Source: Antrodiella citrinella
Taxonomy: Eukaryota > Basidiomycota > Agaricomycetes > Polyporales > Steccherinaceae
Assembly: GCA_004802725.1 (NCBI GenBank)
Contig: SGPM01000297.1
Coordinates: 1-34,420, forward strand
Direction of reading: 5' to 3'
Length of the DNA stretch: 34,420 nt
Position numbers and translations under genes: made by a program. How positions within the stretch are numbered: position 1 is the first letter of the stretch; every line of letters begins with the position of its first letter. The notes below the pieces were generated by a model, which saw only the letters and a program-made list of their open reading frames with translations, did no database searches and had not been told where the DNA came from. Of the stretch, positions 10,848 through 21,113 are shown in pieces.

Positions 10848-10929
10848 CCTCCGCAGCATCCCAGAGCACATTTTTTCCTCTTTCTTTCCTTCCCCCACAT
10901 ATTCTACAGCACTTTCCAGTCTATACACG

Positions 10930-11927
10930 ATGTTCACAATGCGTACTTTCAAGATTGCTGTTGTCGCCGCAGGTCTCGGCTTAGCTTCCGCTCAGTGAGT
11001 TTGCTCTATCCAGAGCACCCGTAGAACATGTTAAGCGAATGGCGTGTTCTCAGACTCTCCGGCTTGTCGTCTTCGTGTCAATCCACCTTGACTTCCATCG
11101 TGATTTCGCCTTCCTCGACTTGTCTCAACGCGCAGGCCCTGCTTGGCGTTGTCACCACGGCCGCGAACTCGTCCCTGGTTGGACCCATCAACAACTGGCT
11201 CACGGGCATGTGCGCCCAGCCCGCGTGCTCAAACGACACCCTCACCACGATCGTCCACAACGTGACCAGTGGATGCTCGTCGGATTTGCAGTCTATTGGT
11301 GCTGGCGCCCTCAATATCACAGATGCCGTTTCCATCGTGTTGTCTGCGTACCCCGATATTCGCGAAATCGGATGTTTGACTGAGTATGGTTCCACAAGTC
11401 CCAGGATTAAAACTCTACTGATCTTCGTGTCTTCTCTAGCGCGAATGACAACAACAGTCTCTGCGTTACGGAAACCCTCACGAACGTCCAGAATGCCACC
11501 GGCACCACCCTCAGTGGCAGTGACCTGGTGTCTGTGCTCGTCAGCATTCTATCTGGACAGACGTCGAAAATCCCTCCTTCCGCACTCTGCACCGACTGCA
11601 ACAAGGCGGCTTTCAACATTATCAACTCAGACTTCCCTGATCTCTCCAACGGAAGTGTCAACGTCGACGGCAATATCTCGTCTGTCTGCGGCGCCGACTT
11701 TATCAGTACGTGCCTACCGTTGCCATGGTGCACAGAACGAAGCTAACGTGTAATTCTTCTTTGCAGATGGCACCTCTCCGACTGGGATCTCGCAGTCTGC
11801 GCACAGCGGTACTGCCACTGCTCAGGGTGCCGCCAGCCCCGCAGCCCTTGCGACGCCCATCAGCATTGCAGGCGTGTTTGTTTCGTCTCTGATTGCGTTG
11901 GGAGCCGGTTTTGCGGTTCTTGCTTGA
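10930..11927 (+). CDS. Secreted, Cys-rich, probably GPI-anchored protein
   Basis: Four exons: 10930-10994, 11054-11383, 11440-11705, 11767-11927 (introns 59, 56, 61 nt), 273 aa. A signal peptide covers the first about 21 residues (FKIAVVAAGLGLASAQ). The mature part has spaced cysteines and several N-glycosylation sites (NSS, NDT, NVT, NIT, NAT, NGS), with CTDCNKAAFNIINSDFP near the end. The C-terminus is a Ser/Ala/Gly linker followed by a hydrophobic tail (ISIAGVFVSSLIALGAGFAV) with no charged residue after it, a classical GPI-attachment signal. So it is expected on the plasma membrane or in the cell wall. Basidiomycetes carry families of such Cys-rich surface proteins (DUF7729 is one candidate); role unknown. 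An alternative start is the in-frame ATG at 10939. Confidence 0.85.
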
Positions 11928-12248
11928 ACGGTGATCTTCTAAGACACTACGGACTATCCATGGACAATAGATAATTCGTGTACCCACCTCTATCATTTAC
12001 ACCTCTACCCCCGTGTTTGTGTCTGTACAAATTATCGCATCTCTGATGTCATAGACCCTTCGGCTAAGATCTAAGCGATCATACTTGGGATGATGCCGAC
12101 CGGACAGGTACACATTGGGTACACACGCTAGTGAGTACGCAACATTCTGAATTTTGAATACGGTATGAGAACCACGAAACATAGGTTGGAAGAAGGAACG
12201 CATGTTGGAAGATGGTATACAGACAACATCACACCCTTAGGCTGGGCC
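11928..12248. other. Intergenic, convergent 3' flanks
   Basis: 321 bases between the end of the GPI-protein gene (+) and the end of the GH17 relic (-). No open frame of note. Confidence 0.5.
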
Positions 12249-13545
12249 TTAGCAAGGCGTCATGGGTGCGACCGGGAACTTCATCTTGCCAGCCGAATTG
12301 TAGATGCCGTAGATGTGAGCGAACCACCCAACACCGCCTCCGACCACCGCTTTCAGATCTTCACAATGTTGGTCAAGAAGGATGAAGTATTCCTGTTATG
12401 CCGACTGATAGTGAGCGATGATCAACCTCAAAATCTGCTTCCTTGCATGTTCGTTCAGGATGTCGGAAACGGCGAAAGGGCTGTTGGGCTGGACGTTTGG
12501 TGACGTTACCGATGGCCAACCGTATCGAAAAATGTTCGAGATGAACAGAACCGATCGAAGAACAAGCCTCGGAATCTTACCTCGTCGAAGTACATCTTCT
12601 TGCCGTTGCCACTGGCATGATCAATGAACCAGTCAAGATCTGTTTCTACCAGAGGCCATGCGTCAGCAGCTGTGAAAAGAAGTACATCAGGAGGGTCTCA
12701 TGAAAGTCGTCCAGGTATCACGTACCAGTGGAAGCGTTCTGGTCAAAGAATGGTATGGATGTTGATGGAATCGATTGCGTCCAAGACGTCTTGAGCGCTT
12801 GAGCGCCACTAACCATACGCGAGCTCGCTGACCGTCACCGGGATGTTCAAGCTCGACAAGTTCGCCTTGGCAAGTATGACCTGTTCTGCACAAGACTCGT
12901 GTGATGAATTTAGCTCTGGGATTGGCATGCAGAGCTTCGAGAAGTACGTCGCGTCTGCTCATCCAGATAACATCTCTGTTGAATCCAAACTGCGCAAGAT
13001 ACGTCCGAGTCAATGATCGAACAGCTATGTTAATGAAGAAGAACCCACCCAGATCAATGCCCGAGTGTATTCGTCCAAGCAGCGTCCACGATAAATATCG
13101 TCACTAACAACATCAACAGATCCTCAGTTTCGGGTTCCGGCATATATTACGAGGAAGGCTCACTAGAAGCCTTCTATCACGATCACGGGCACCGTAAAGA
13201 CGGACGTATCGACTGTTGAAATGCTGACAGTATGTCGCGGAATTCTTTATACAGTTGTGCCCTTGATTATTGACCTACACATAAACAGACATATTGCGGG
13301 AACGAAACCACGCGTACGACTTATATCAAGAGAACCCCACGAAGGCATATTCGGTGGTAGGATCACACCGGCATTCGGTATTATTTCTGGGCGTGATCGA
13401 AGACATCTTGAAGTCCAGCGCAGGAAAGCAGGAAGATGGCTTGGCCTGTTGAGTTTCGACATCACTGCTCGATGTTGCGACGCCAGACACCAAGGGAGAT
13501 GCACAGAGAAGCCAAAGCTAGTAGGAAGCACGAAAGTATAGTCAT
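12249..13545 (-). pseudogene. Decayed GH17 glucanase paralogue
   Basis: The minus strand carries, in order but in different frames, pieces matching the intact gene at 14305-15715: a signal-peptide-like start (MTILSCFLLALASLC, ATG at 13545), SCFPALDFKMSS, CDPTTEYAFVGFS, RYVRLYGARDR, DAAWTNTLG, FGFNRDVIWMSRRD, AKANLSSLNIPVTVSELAYG, DAWPLVETDLDWF, NGKKMYFDE, GWPSVTSPNVQPNSPFAV, LLDQHCEDLKA, GGVGWFAHIYGIYNSAGKMK and PMTPC before TAA at 12251-12249. There are in-frame stops (after GFS and after ELAYG) and at least three frameshifts. The part with the catalytic FGSEPLF is missing: sequence jumps from AKFITRV almost directly to AEQVILAKAN. Splice sites at matching positions survive (acceptor before FGFN, donor after YFDE, acceptor before EYFILL), so the copy arose from genomic DNA, not from mRNA. 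Confidence 0.85.
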
Positions 13546-14304
13546 GATCTTTTGATTTTTGATACTATGGCGTGCACAGGTCCGTTCACTGGCAGTATAA
13601 GGTATCAAGAGGAAGCAACACATACTTGGACCCCGCCACAATCTTCGGAATGGTTCTTGCACCCTGCGGATCCGCTCGTAGCAGCTGACAGGAGATTCCA
13701 TATGCTCTATGGTTCGTAGGAACCTTCTCTGCAGGTCATCACACCGTCACCTAGGCCGAGAGCTTGTCTCATTCCTACGATCAACAAACACCGTGATGTG
13801 AGTCGTCTTAGAGTTTGAAGAAGCCAGAAGCTGACCTGACGAAGTAGAGAGAGCTCGCGGGGTTTCGAACAGATATCTTGTTCAATGGAAATCGTAGCAG
13901 ATCATGAAGCTAGAATGTCGGTGTATTATTGACAAGAACCCTGCCAGACGAGTGAAGACCGCAAAGAGGCCGGCCCGGTGATGCAGTGGAAAGCTGCAGA
14001 TGTCAGTCGACGGAGGATGATGATGGTTTCAACGACATATTGTGTTGCGCGCATGATACTTCCTTTCTTCTGATTGAGAAGTGATCACTCATTGAAGATG
14101 AAGTCTTTACGCAAGGCAATGGGAAGCAGACCTGATATGCTTGTGGGGGCGGTGGCGGCTGGACTATGCCGAAAAGATCGCGATCTGGACGCTGTTGTGG
14201 AGACTTGAAGATATCGATCGTGGGTCTGTCCTACAATTGTAGCTCATGCATGGCTTTGGTTGAATCATACGCAAGCAACAGCATATACAATGTTACATGA
14301 TGCA
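13546..14304. other. Intergenic region between the two GH17 copies
   Basis: 759 bases with no recognisable gene. It contains the 3' flank of the intact GH17 gene and the former promoter of the relic. I saw no clear similarity between this stretch and the promoter of the intact gene. Confidence 0.5.
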
Positions 14305-15715
14305 CTAGCAAGATGTCTGAGGTGAAAACGGAAACTTGAGATTCCCGTCGTCGTCGTAGATGCCGTAACCTGGTTCTTGATCATCGGAATAGATGTGTGC
14401 AAACCATCCAACACCACCAGCAGGCCCAGCCTTCAAATCAGCACAATGCATGTCCAGTAAGTCATAGTATGACTTGAACACGTGTGCTATGAGTCTATGT
14501 TTTGTGTGCGCCATATGATCTACGTACCTGCTCATTCTCAATGTCAGCCACTGCATTTGGGCTATTCGGCTCTACGCCTTCGTACGACACGGAAGGCCAT
14601 CCGTTCTGTTGAGGAAACAATAGTGGTTGAGAAGAAGCCAAGACTATGTGGCGTTGTATACGTACTTCATCAAGGTACATCTTTTTGCCGTTTGTGCGAT
14701 TCGAAAACCACCTCAGGTCTTGTTGAACTATAGGCCAAGCTTTGATTGCTGTGACATGAGATCAGCGCTGCACTGCAATATAGTACCATTATGAGTTCTA
14801 CCTGTAGATGCAGATGACGAGAAGAAAGGGAGCATGTGGATGTTGACAAAGTCGATCGCATCGAGAACGTCTTGTGCACCGCCGCGTTCCTGGTATCCAT
14901 ATGCCATCTCACTGACCGTCACAGGAATTTGAAGGGCGGAGAGATTTGCCTTCGCCACAAGAACTTGACGTGTGAGCTCTTGGTGGGAGAGCACAGAGTC
15001 AAAGAGAGGTTCCGAGCCAAATTGAACACCGCGAGTCACGAATGGTGCCTTCGGGTTACTGTGCAATGTAGCAAGAAGAGTGTCGCGTCGTTGCATCCAC
15101 AAGTCATCCCCGTCGAAGCCGAACTAGAGGGGTATGTGAGTCGCGGTGTAGCCATAGACGGAGAACTTTCGTACCCATATTAGTGCATGAACACCTAAGT
15201 TGTTGTTCCACGCCGCTTCGATGACGTCGTCACTGAGACACCCAACATTAGCTAAACTTCAAAGCGGCATAAATATGAGCTGAGGTGACGCACTAGAAAC
15301 TTGCTCGATCGCATGTACCGTAGAGGCGCACATAACGGCCGCCGAAGGTTTGACGGATATCAGCGAATTCATTATTCAACTTGGTCGCGCTTTGACCTGT
15401 CTCAATGCTGTCAACACAAACCACCAGCCACGCATAAAAATGAGTCCTACATTCTGTGACTTCATAGCTAAACCCCATGAACGCGTATTCAACGTGGGGG
15501 TCACACCACCAATTGGTCAAATTTGTCGGGATGACGGGCGGCATCGTGAAATCCAGTGCCGGAAAGCACGACGGTGGTGGCGGCGGAGGAGGGGGCGGAG
15601 GGGGCGGAGGCGATGGACCGTAGTCAGGGAAGATCAAAACATCATATTCGACCGGTGAAGAGCGTGCAAGCAGCGCAGCAGCTAGAATGGTTAGTTTGTA
15701 CCAACCAGTGAACAT
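14305..15715 (-). CDS. GH17-type beta-1,3-glucanase, secreted
   Basis: Seven exons on the minus strand: 15715-15451, 15396-15294, 15232-15175, 15123-14802, 14748-14666, 14605-14528, 14472-14305; 358 aa. Expected role: hydrolysis or remodelling of beta-1,3-glucan in the cell wall. The N-terminus has a signal peptide or anchor (LTILAAALLA) and then a run of about 13 prolines encoded by a CCG/CCT-rich tract. GH17 landmarks: YAFMGFSYEVTECQS, FGGRYVRLYG, HALIWFGFD, FGSEPLFDSV with the likely acid/base Glu180, IPVTVSEMAYGYQ, YLDENGWPSVSY with the likely nucleophile Glu277, and GGVGWFAHIYSDDQEPGYG near the end. Intron 1 (15450-15397) is 54 nt with no in-frame stop, so its retention would insert 18 residues. 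A decayed paralogue lies just downstream. Assignment to GH17 is by motif; exact specificity unknown. Confidence 0.9.
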
Positions 15716-16124
15716 TGGGTCGTGCGGAGGATCAGGTCGCCGCACAGCAGCCGGAGAGTAAGAGATACCGCGAATACACAGTATCTGACATAGTCTTATA
15801 GAAGCGGTTGACGACTATCGGTATATGGACCAAGTTGTCAGCAGTCAGCCATGTCCCTTACGGAAGGCAGCCCAGATTGAAATACTGCGAAAGCCGACCT
15901 AGTCAAGGGTTGTGAGTTAAAATTGAACCAGGATATGCGAGAATGTGAAGGGAGACGTACCGTTTACTATATCAAACATGTATACGTCCAGCTGGCGGTC
16001 AACATCGAGCAATGATACAGAGTACCGATAGAAAAGCAAGTACAATAGATCATCTGTATAACATTAGGGTATATCACAACATATCTTCTTTGTCAATAAA
16101 TCATGCGGATGTCGCTCTTCGTTA
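15716..16124. other. Intergenic region
   Basis: 409 bases between two tandem minus-strand genes: 3' flank of the gelsolin-domain gene and promoter of the GH17 gene. No additional gene seen. Confidence 0.5.
15795..15800 (-). promoter_or_regulatory. TATA-like box of the GH17 gene
   Basis: TATAAG on the minus strand about 80 bases before the start codon at 15715. Confidence 0.35.
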
Positions 16125-19100
16125 TCATAGGTCCGAAGGATGTATACCCATTGGCAGCATTGTCGAGTCTTTGAGTACCTTCCGGTCCCAGCTCGTTTGG
16201 TTCAACTGAGGCATAAAGTCAAGAGGTGTGTCAAGCACAGCATCGGGCGAAGGTTCATACCTGTTCTTGGGCTTCGTCCGCGGAAAGAAGATTCATGTGG
16301 TCTGGATATGGTTCCTGTTTCTGGTGTTGCCGTCAGCAGGTGTAGAATATGAAAGCAAGCATCTTACGGTATCGAGATCGTTCAGATCTCTGAAGGTGAG
16401 TCGGAGGTCTCCCGGGATCTGGGATGGGAAGATAAGGACATGAACAGGCGACGCGAACGGCTTTAGCTGCTTGGTGCGCGATGATATGACCTGGGCTTCG
16501 TCAATATGTTGATCGCCGGATGCTCTTTTGAGAGATACATACGGATGCAACGGATAAGGCCAATCGAATTGTCCGGCGACGACCTCGGGCTTCCTTTCCA
16601 ACGAGCACGTAATATTCCAGCTCACAATCTACAAGATATACGTGCTCGTCCGGGGAAGCCTCGGCTAACAGACTGATAATAGGATGGAAGGTCTACAGGT
16701 ATGGTTTGAGTAGCTGGCCCTCAGAAAGACAAGGATCGACTCACCGTTGGAGGTCCGTCATTCAATCTCCAAATGCGGGGACCAGGGTTAGACATAGAAG
16801 CTTTCCATTTCCAATGATTTGCTTGTGGATAGTCGCGGTCGCCTAACATCATCCAAAACATCTCATCATCATCGTTGTCACCCTCTGTCAGTTCGACCAC
16901 AGCTGACGCCGCAGTGGCAAGACTCTGTGCATACTCCAGAGCTGCCTTCTTCTCTGCAGGAGTCGAACCCCGGCCATGCCAAACATAGAATGTTTCCAAC
17001 AAAGAGATGCAGTAACTGAACCCAGAGCACAGGTTCGGAGAGCCCTGTCGAGACAAGATTAGTCGTATATCTTACAACATGATCCATATGCATACAAGTT
17101 CGATTTCGTCGATGAAAATGACACCGTTGCTGTAATGGACTATATGCATCGCTGTGTTTTCCCTGGACCAATGTGCCCGAGTGCCCTGACAAAATTTCAG
17201 TCCGTCAAGATGTAAATTGAATATGATGCATTGAGCAACTGACTTGTCGGATGGCGAGTTGTCCGCCGAGGACGTTCACGAGTTTTAGAGGCTCGTCATA
17301 TTGCTTCACCGGTATCTACGTGGAGTGGAACGGTCAGATACGCACTAAGGCCCCAATATAATGGCTGCGTACAAGGGTCGTATTATAACGCCTGGCTAGT
17401 TCTTGCACCTTCCGCTCTTCGCGTTCGCCACGCGTGTTTTTCTTGCCGAACCATGACCACACCGTTGTGACAACAAGGCCACTCGACTTCACCTTTGAGC
17501 GGTGAACAATGACAAGGAGCTCGTTGTCGTAGAATATGTTTTGTTCTGTTTTCACGGTAGTCGAAGTTGTGCCAATAATGGACATGACATCAACTGATAT
17601 GGACTGGACGTCTGAAGTATCTGTTCGAGCGTCCGGTGTCAGTAGCGCATCAATGTCAACACGAGGTAGCGGTCCGTCGTGAACGCGATCTAGAAAGCTA
17701 TGTTATAAAGTTGTAGACAAGCGACCGTTGTACGTACTGAGAAAAACCTCTGCATCTTTCGAGACAGGGACGTGGACTGGCTCAAGTGGTACTGAGAAGC
17801 GGGTCGCCTTGTTCGTCGTCGTTTGAGGGACATCACGAACTGATGTGTGCAAGGTTTCAACGGGGTTTACAGTACCCCGCGTAAGGGATCCTGCGGGGCT
17901 TGGTGTCGGGGTCGTTTCTTCCTTCAGAGAAGGCATCATGAAAGCGGAGTATTTGTCGTAACTTGATTTCCGCTGCTCCATTCTCGTTGGGCTGACTGTA
18001 CCACTCCGGTCTCCGATACTCCGAGCCATCTCTTCAGGGTTCAATGATGGCAGGTCCGTGGTGGCAGGGGTATGTGCTTCAAGTTTCTCCGGCGGTATGA
18101 GCGGCGAGGTACTGGACCTGCCCACTGAGTCTGAATGTTCACGGACATGCTGCTCGTGGTCTTGCAGAGCCTGTGCGACATCCATCACAGTAGCCCGCGT
18201 GCCTGTACTAGGTATCCGTACATGTTTCTTGGACCTCGGGTCTCGTGTAGGCTTTTCGACATGACGCTCTACACCAGGGCTGGGTGTAGGCGAAATGTCC
18301 GAGCCACGTTGTAACAGTTGTTGATAATGCACAGGCGCTGAGGCGACTTCAGTAGGCGGCAATGGAGATTCTGTGTGGGGTTGATGAGTCTCCACATGTC
18401 GACTCGGAGTCGGAGAACGGCCGGACGAGGGTGGAGATGGCAAGGTAGAAGTTGGCTCGCGGGGTACCTGTTGCCTACTGAAGGAAACGGAGGTTGGGGT
18501 CGATGTAGGCGAATCTCGGTGCAAAGAACTCTGTGACGGCGAAGCGGACGCTTTCGCAAGTTCATGATGCGAGCCACCGAGGGACGATTCCTTCGTAACT
18601 CCGGCCTTGCGAGGTTTCTTGGCTCGTTCTTTCGTGGGCTACATACCGGATAAGACAGTAGTCAGAGACAAGCCACAACACATGACAAACTCGAGAGAAA
18701 GTGCAAGATGATAATATGGACTCAAGGAGATATCACAAATATATACTACCAAAATGAACGTACATGGCTCAGTGGTTTGCCCACATCTCTATCCAGATTC
18801 GCAGACGGAGTCCTGCTTTGTCCCTGCTCCGTCTCTCCCAAGTCGCCTGCGCCGAAGCTTTTCGACCGCGTTCGAACCCGAACACCCAGCTCGTCAACAG
18901 CTGGAGTGGCACTCTTGCTCTGGGGTGCAGGTGTGGTCGGGGTAGTGGGTATCGCTGGACCATCACCTGTCTTGACTGGTTTGATGTAAGAAATGAGCGT
19001 AGAGGAGGATCCTGCCGGTGTCTTAGGGTGGGTAGAAGGCGGGATCACCCCAACATCACTCTTGCTCTTCGAAAAGGACTGTCGCGAGCTGGTTGGCTCT

Positions 19101-20797
19101 GGTGTCGTAGGTTGTGAGATAGACGGCAGAGACGGCTTTAGTTTCAGATATTTGTTGGAAGCGTCAGAGAGGAATGGTGTCGGTACCGGTGAAGAGGATG
19201 CAGAGGGTGACTGAACTGGGTCAAACGTCCGTGATTTGCGCATAGGAATGGGCTTAGGTGAGATGATGGGAGGAGGAAGGGTGCTGCCACCTTTCCCATT
19301 CTCAAATTGCCACCTATCCATTACCGCCTTTCTGCCTCCTTCCGGTGTCACGGCGGTCTGTCGGGAGACTGGTGACGCACTTCCGCTGGGCGAGGTTGAG
19401 AGCTGACCGCTCGCTTTCACCACACTCTGTACGAAGCCGCGGCCCTGTAGCCTGCTGATGCTTGGAGTAGGTTCCTTTTCCGCAGGGGCGCGAAGAAAGG
19501 CGTTCGACGGAACTGGCGATGTAGCAAATTGTGGCCCTCCCGAAGGTAGCCGCGGCTCAGGGAGAATAGCGCGAGATAGAGACGGCGTACTGTTCTGTGA
19601 TCTGGAAACGGACGGAGAAGATTGCCGTGGAGATGAAAACGTTGGAGAACGAGGTAGTTGTGCCGAGTAGGATGCTTGGGTCGAAGGTGTCTCCACTGGC
19701 TTCTGACGCTCCTGAGGAGTTGTTGGCCTCAGAGTGACATTCATAGTGGGAGGGGCAGGAGAGCGAGAAGCCAGCGGTTGAGGGCTGGGTGTCCCCTCAT
19801 ATGGCTTCTGACGTTCGTGAGGTGTCGTCGGCCTTACAGAAACATTAGCAGCGGGAGGAGCAGGTGAGCGAGAGACAGATCGAGGGCTATATCGACCTGC
19901 ATGAGAATCCTCCACTTTAGAGAGCGGTGTCGTAGAGCTCTTTTGTGGAGCTAAGCCAGTAGGAGTGCTCATAGTACGTAGTCTGGCATTGTCGACTCGT
20001 TCGTACGTAGATCCAACTGGCTGGGAAGCGGCAGCGCGACGCTCCTCAGCTTTTGTCACGACAGATCTAACACCAGAAGGTGTGCTTGACGTCCGATCGC
20101 GTTGGGAATATTGCTCTACGTCCGGCGATGTCGAAGAGTAGGCGGACTCTCGAGCTGATCGCGAAAAGGACTCATTATTTGTGCCCGTATATGCCGTCAT
20201 GCCTGGCATGGCGACTCCTCCTCTTCCGAAGACAGGATGAGGATTTGTCACATGCGTCCGCTGCTCGAACTGTGTAGGGTCATGCGCGTTCTGTTGAGGC
20301 TCATGTCGAGTCAAACGGGGACCAGTCGCCTTGCCTCCCATAAATGCGGCCAATGATGTCCCACTTGGCGGTGCGGAAGTACGGTGAAGGATAGGATGAG
20401 ATATATCCGAATCCTGACCGGTAAGTTTCTTCATAGCATCCTCTTGGATCTGCTGTCGCGTATGTCCAACATCGGGCGTCCTTCCGCCAACATTCTTCAA
20501 GGCAGCAACATCTTCCTGAGCTGGAGAAAGAAATCAAGCTAAACAATAACAATTGAAATGCTAATGTCTCTCACATAGATCCAGACTACTGCCACGCGAT
20601 CCCGCTCCAGTACTTCTGCGCATCCTCGCCATTCGTGAAGCAGTAATCTCTTGCTCTAGCCTCCTGTGCTCTGCTTCTTCGTCCTCGTCCACTTGTCGTT
20701 GCAATGCTTTGATCTTGCTCGTCCATTCTGCAAGACCAGTCTCGGGTTTAGCGGGAACATCCAAAGTGCGACGTCGAGTTCTGTCGATGCCATCCAT
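16125..20797 (-). CDS. DUF4045 / gelsolin-repeat protein
   Basis: Eleven exons on the minus strand: 20797-20575, 20520-18764, 18638-17738, 17689-17373, 17315-17244, 17185-17096, 17044-16745, 16692-16543, 16490-16368, 16314-16261, 16205-16125; 1355 aa. The start (LAEWTSKIKALQRQVDEDEE, then AEHRRLEQEITASRMARMRR) is the coiled-coil opening of the fungal DUF4045 family. About 800 residues of Ser/Pro/Thr-rich, probably disordered and phosphorylated sequence follow, including a tandem repeat. From about residue 980 comes the folded part: HVPVSKDAEVFL, PLKLVNVLGGQLAIRQGTRA, NGVIFIDEIEL, FYVWHGRGSTPAEKKAALEY, GDRDYPQANHWKW, EHVYLVDCELEYYVLVGKEA, and a C-terminus LPMGIHP; these are villin/gelsolin-like actin-binding modules. 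Likely role: actin cytoskeleton or cortical organisation. Shares a 316-bp divergent promoter with the METTL16-like gene. Confidence 0.92.
19691..19874 (-). repeat. Two diverged coding repeats in the disordered region
   Basis: Within the DUF4045/gelsolin gene, two copies about 105 bases apart encode SRSPAPPAANVSVRPTTP plus HERQKP and SRSPAPPTMNVTLRPTTP plus QERQKP. Conservation of SRSPAPP, RPTTP and ERQKP suggests a duplicated short linear motif or phosphosite block. Confidence 0.7.
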
Positions 20798-21113
20798 GAT
20801 CAGAGTAGTGGTCGAGACGACGCAAACGAAACCCAGTGAACGTATCCCGGAAGCCCTCTGGAGTCTGGTCAAAATTTGCAGCTGGAGCAACTGCGCGAAT
20901 GCTTCGAGGCTGCTTCGAGGTCCACAGAATCTCATCAGAGACGGTCAGGGACTCTGACGCGTCGACGGCAACTCCCGAGAGTATACTGAACAGAGCCACA
21001 GCGGCACCGGTGCCACAACGCCACCAAAATATACCGCGACTGCACACTCATCGACGCGAAGGGTGTATTTTGTGCAGAGACATACGATTTTCTCCGAGTT
21101 TTTTTGTCTGTGC
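20798..21113. promoter_or_regulatory. Divergent promoter region, gelsolin gene / METTL16-like gene
   Basis: Only 316 bases separate the two start codons (20797 minus, 21114 plus). No open frame inside is supported, so both promoters and leaders must fit here. Confidence 0.6.

Larger units (their letters stand above)
6796..10929. other. Gene-poor 4.1 kb region with probable relics
   Basis: No complete gene could be built here on either strand. Pieces that read like exons are listed separately (8214-8458 minus; 8994-9604 plus). A further minus-strand stretch, about 7420-7705, stays open for some 90 codons (for example FFALIFQSHTKDTAQPTMAL, then LITHFYWTLYICESSGWRF) between a TTGCTGTAG acceptor and a GTACGT donor, but has no partner exons I can join. 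Another open stretch near 10350-10720 (+) has internal stops. The mixture suggests decayed genes or very fragmented lineage-specific ones. The right end holds the promoter of the gene at 10930. Confidence 0.4.
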
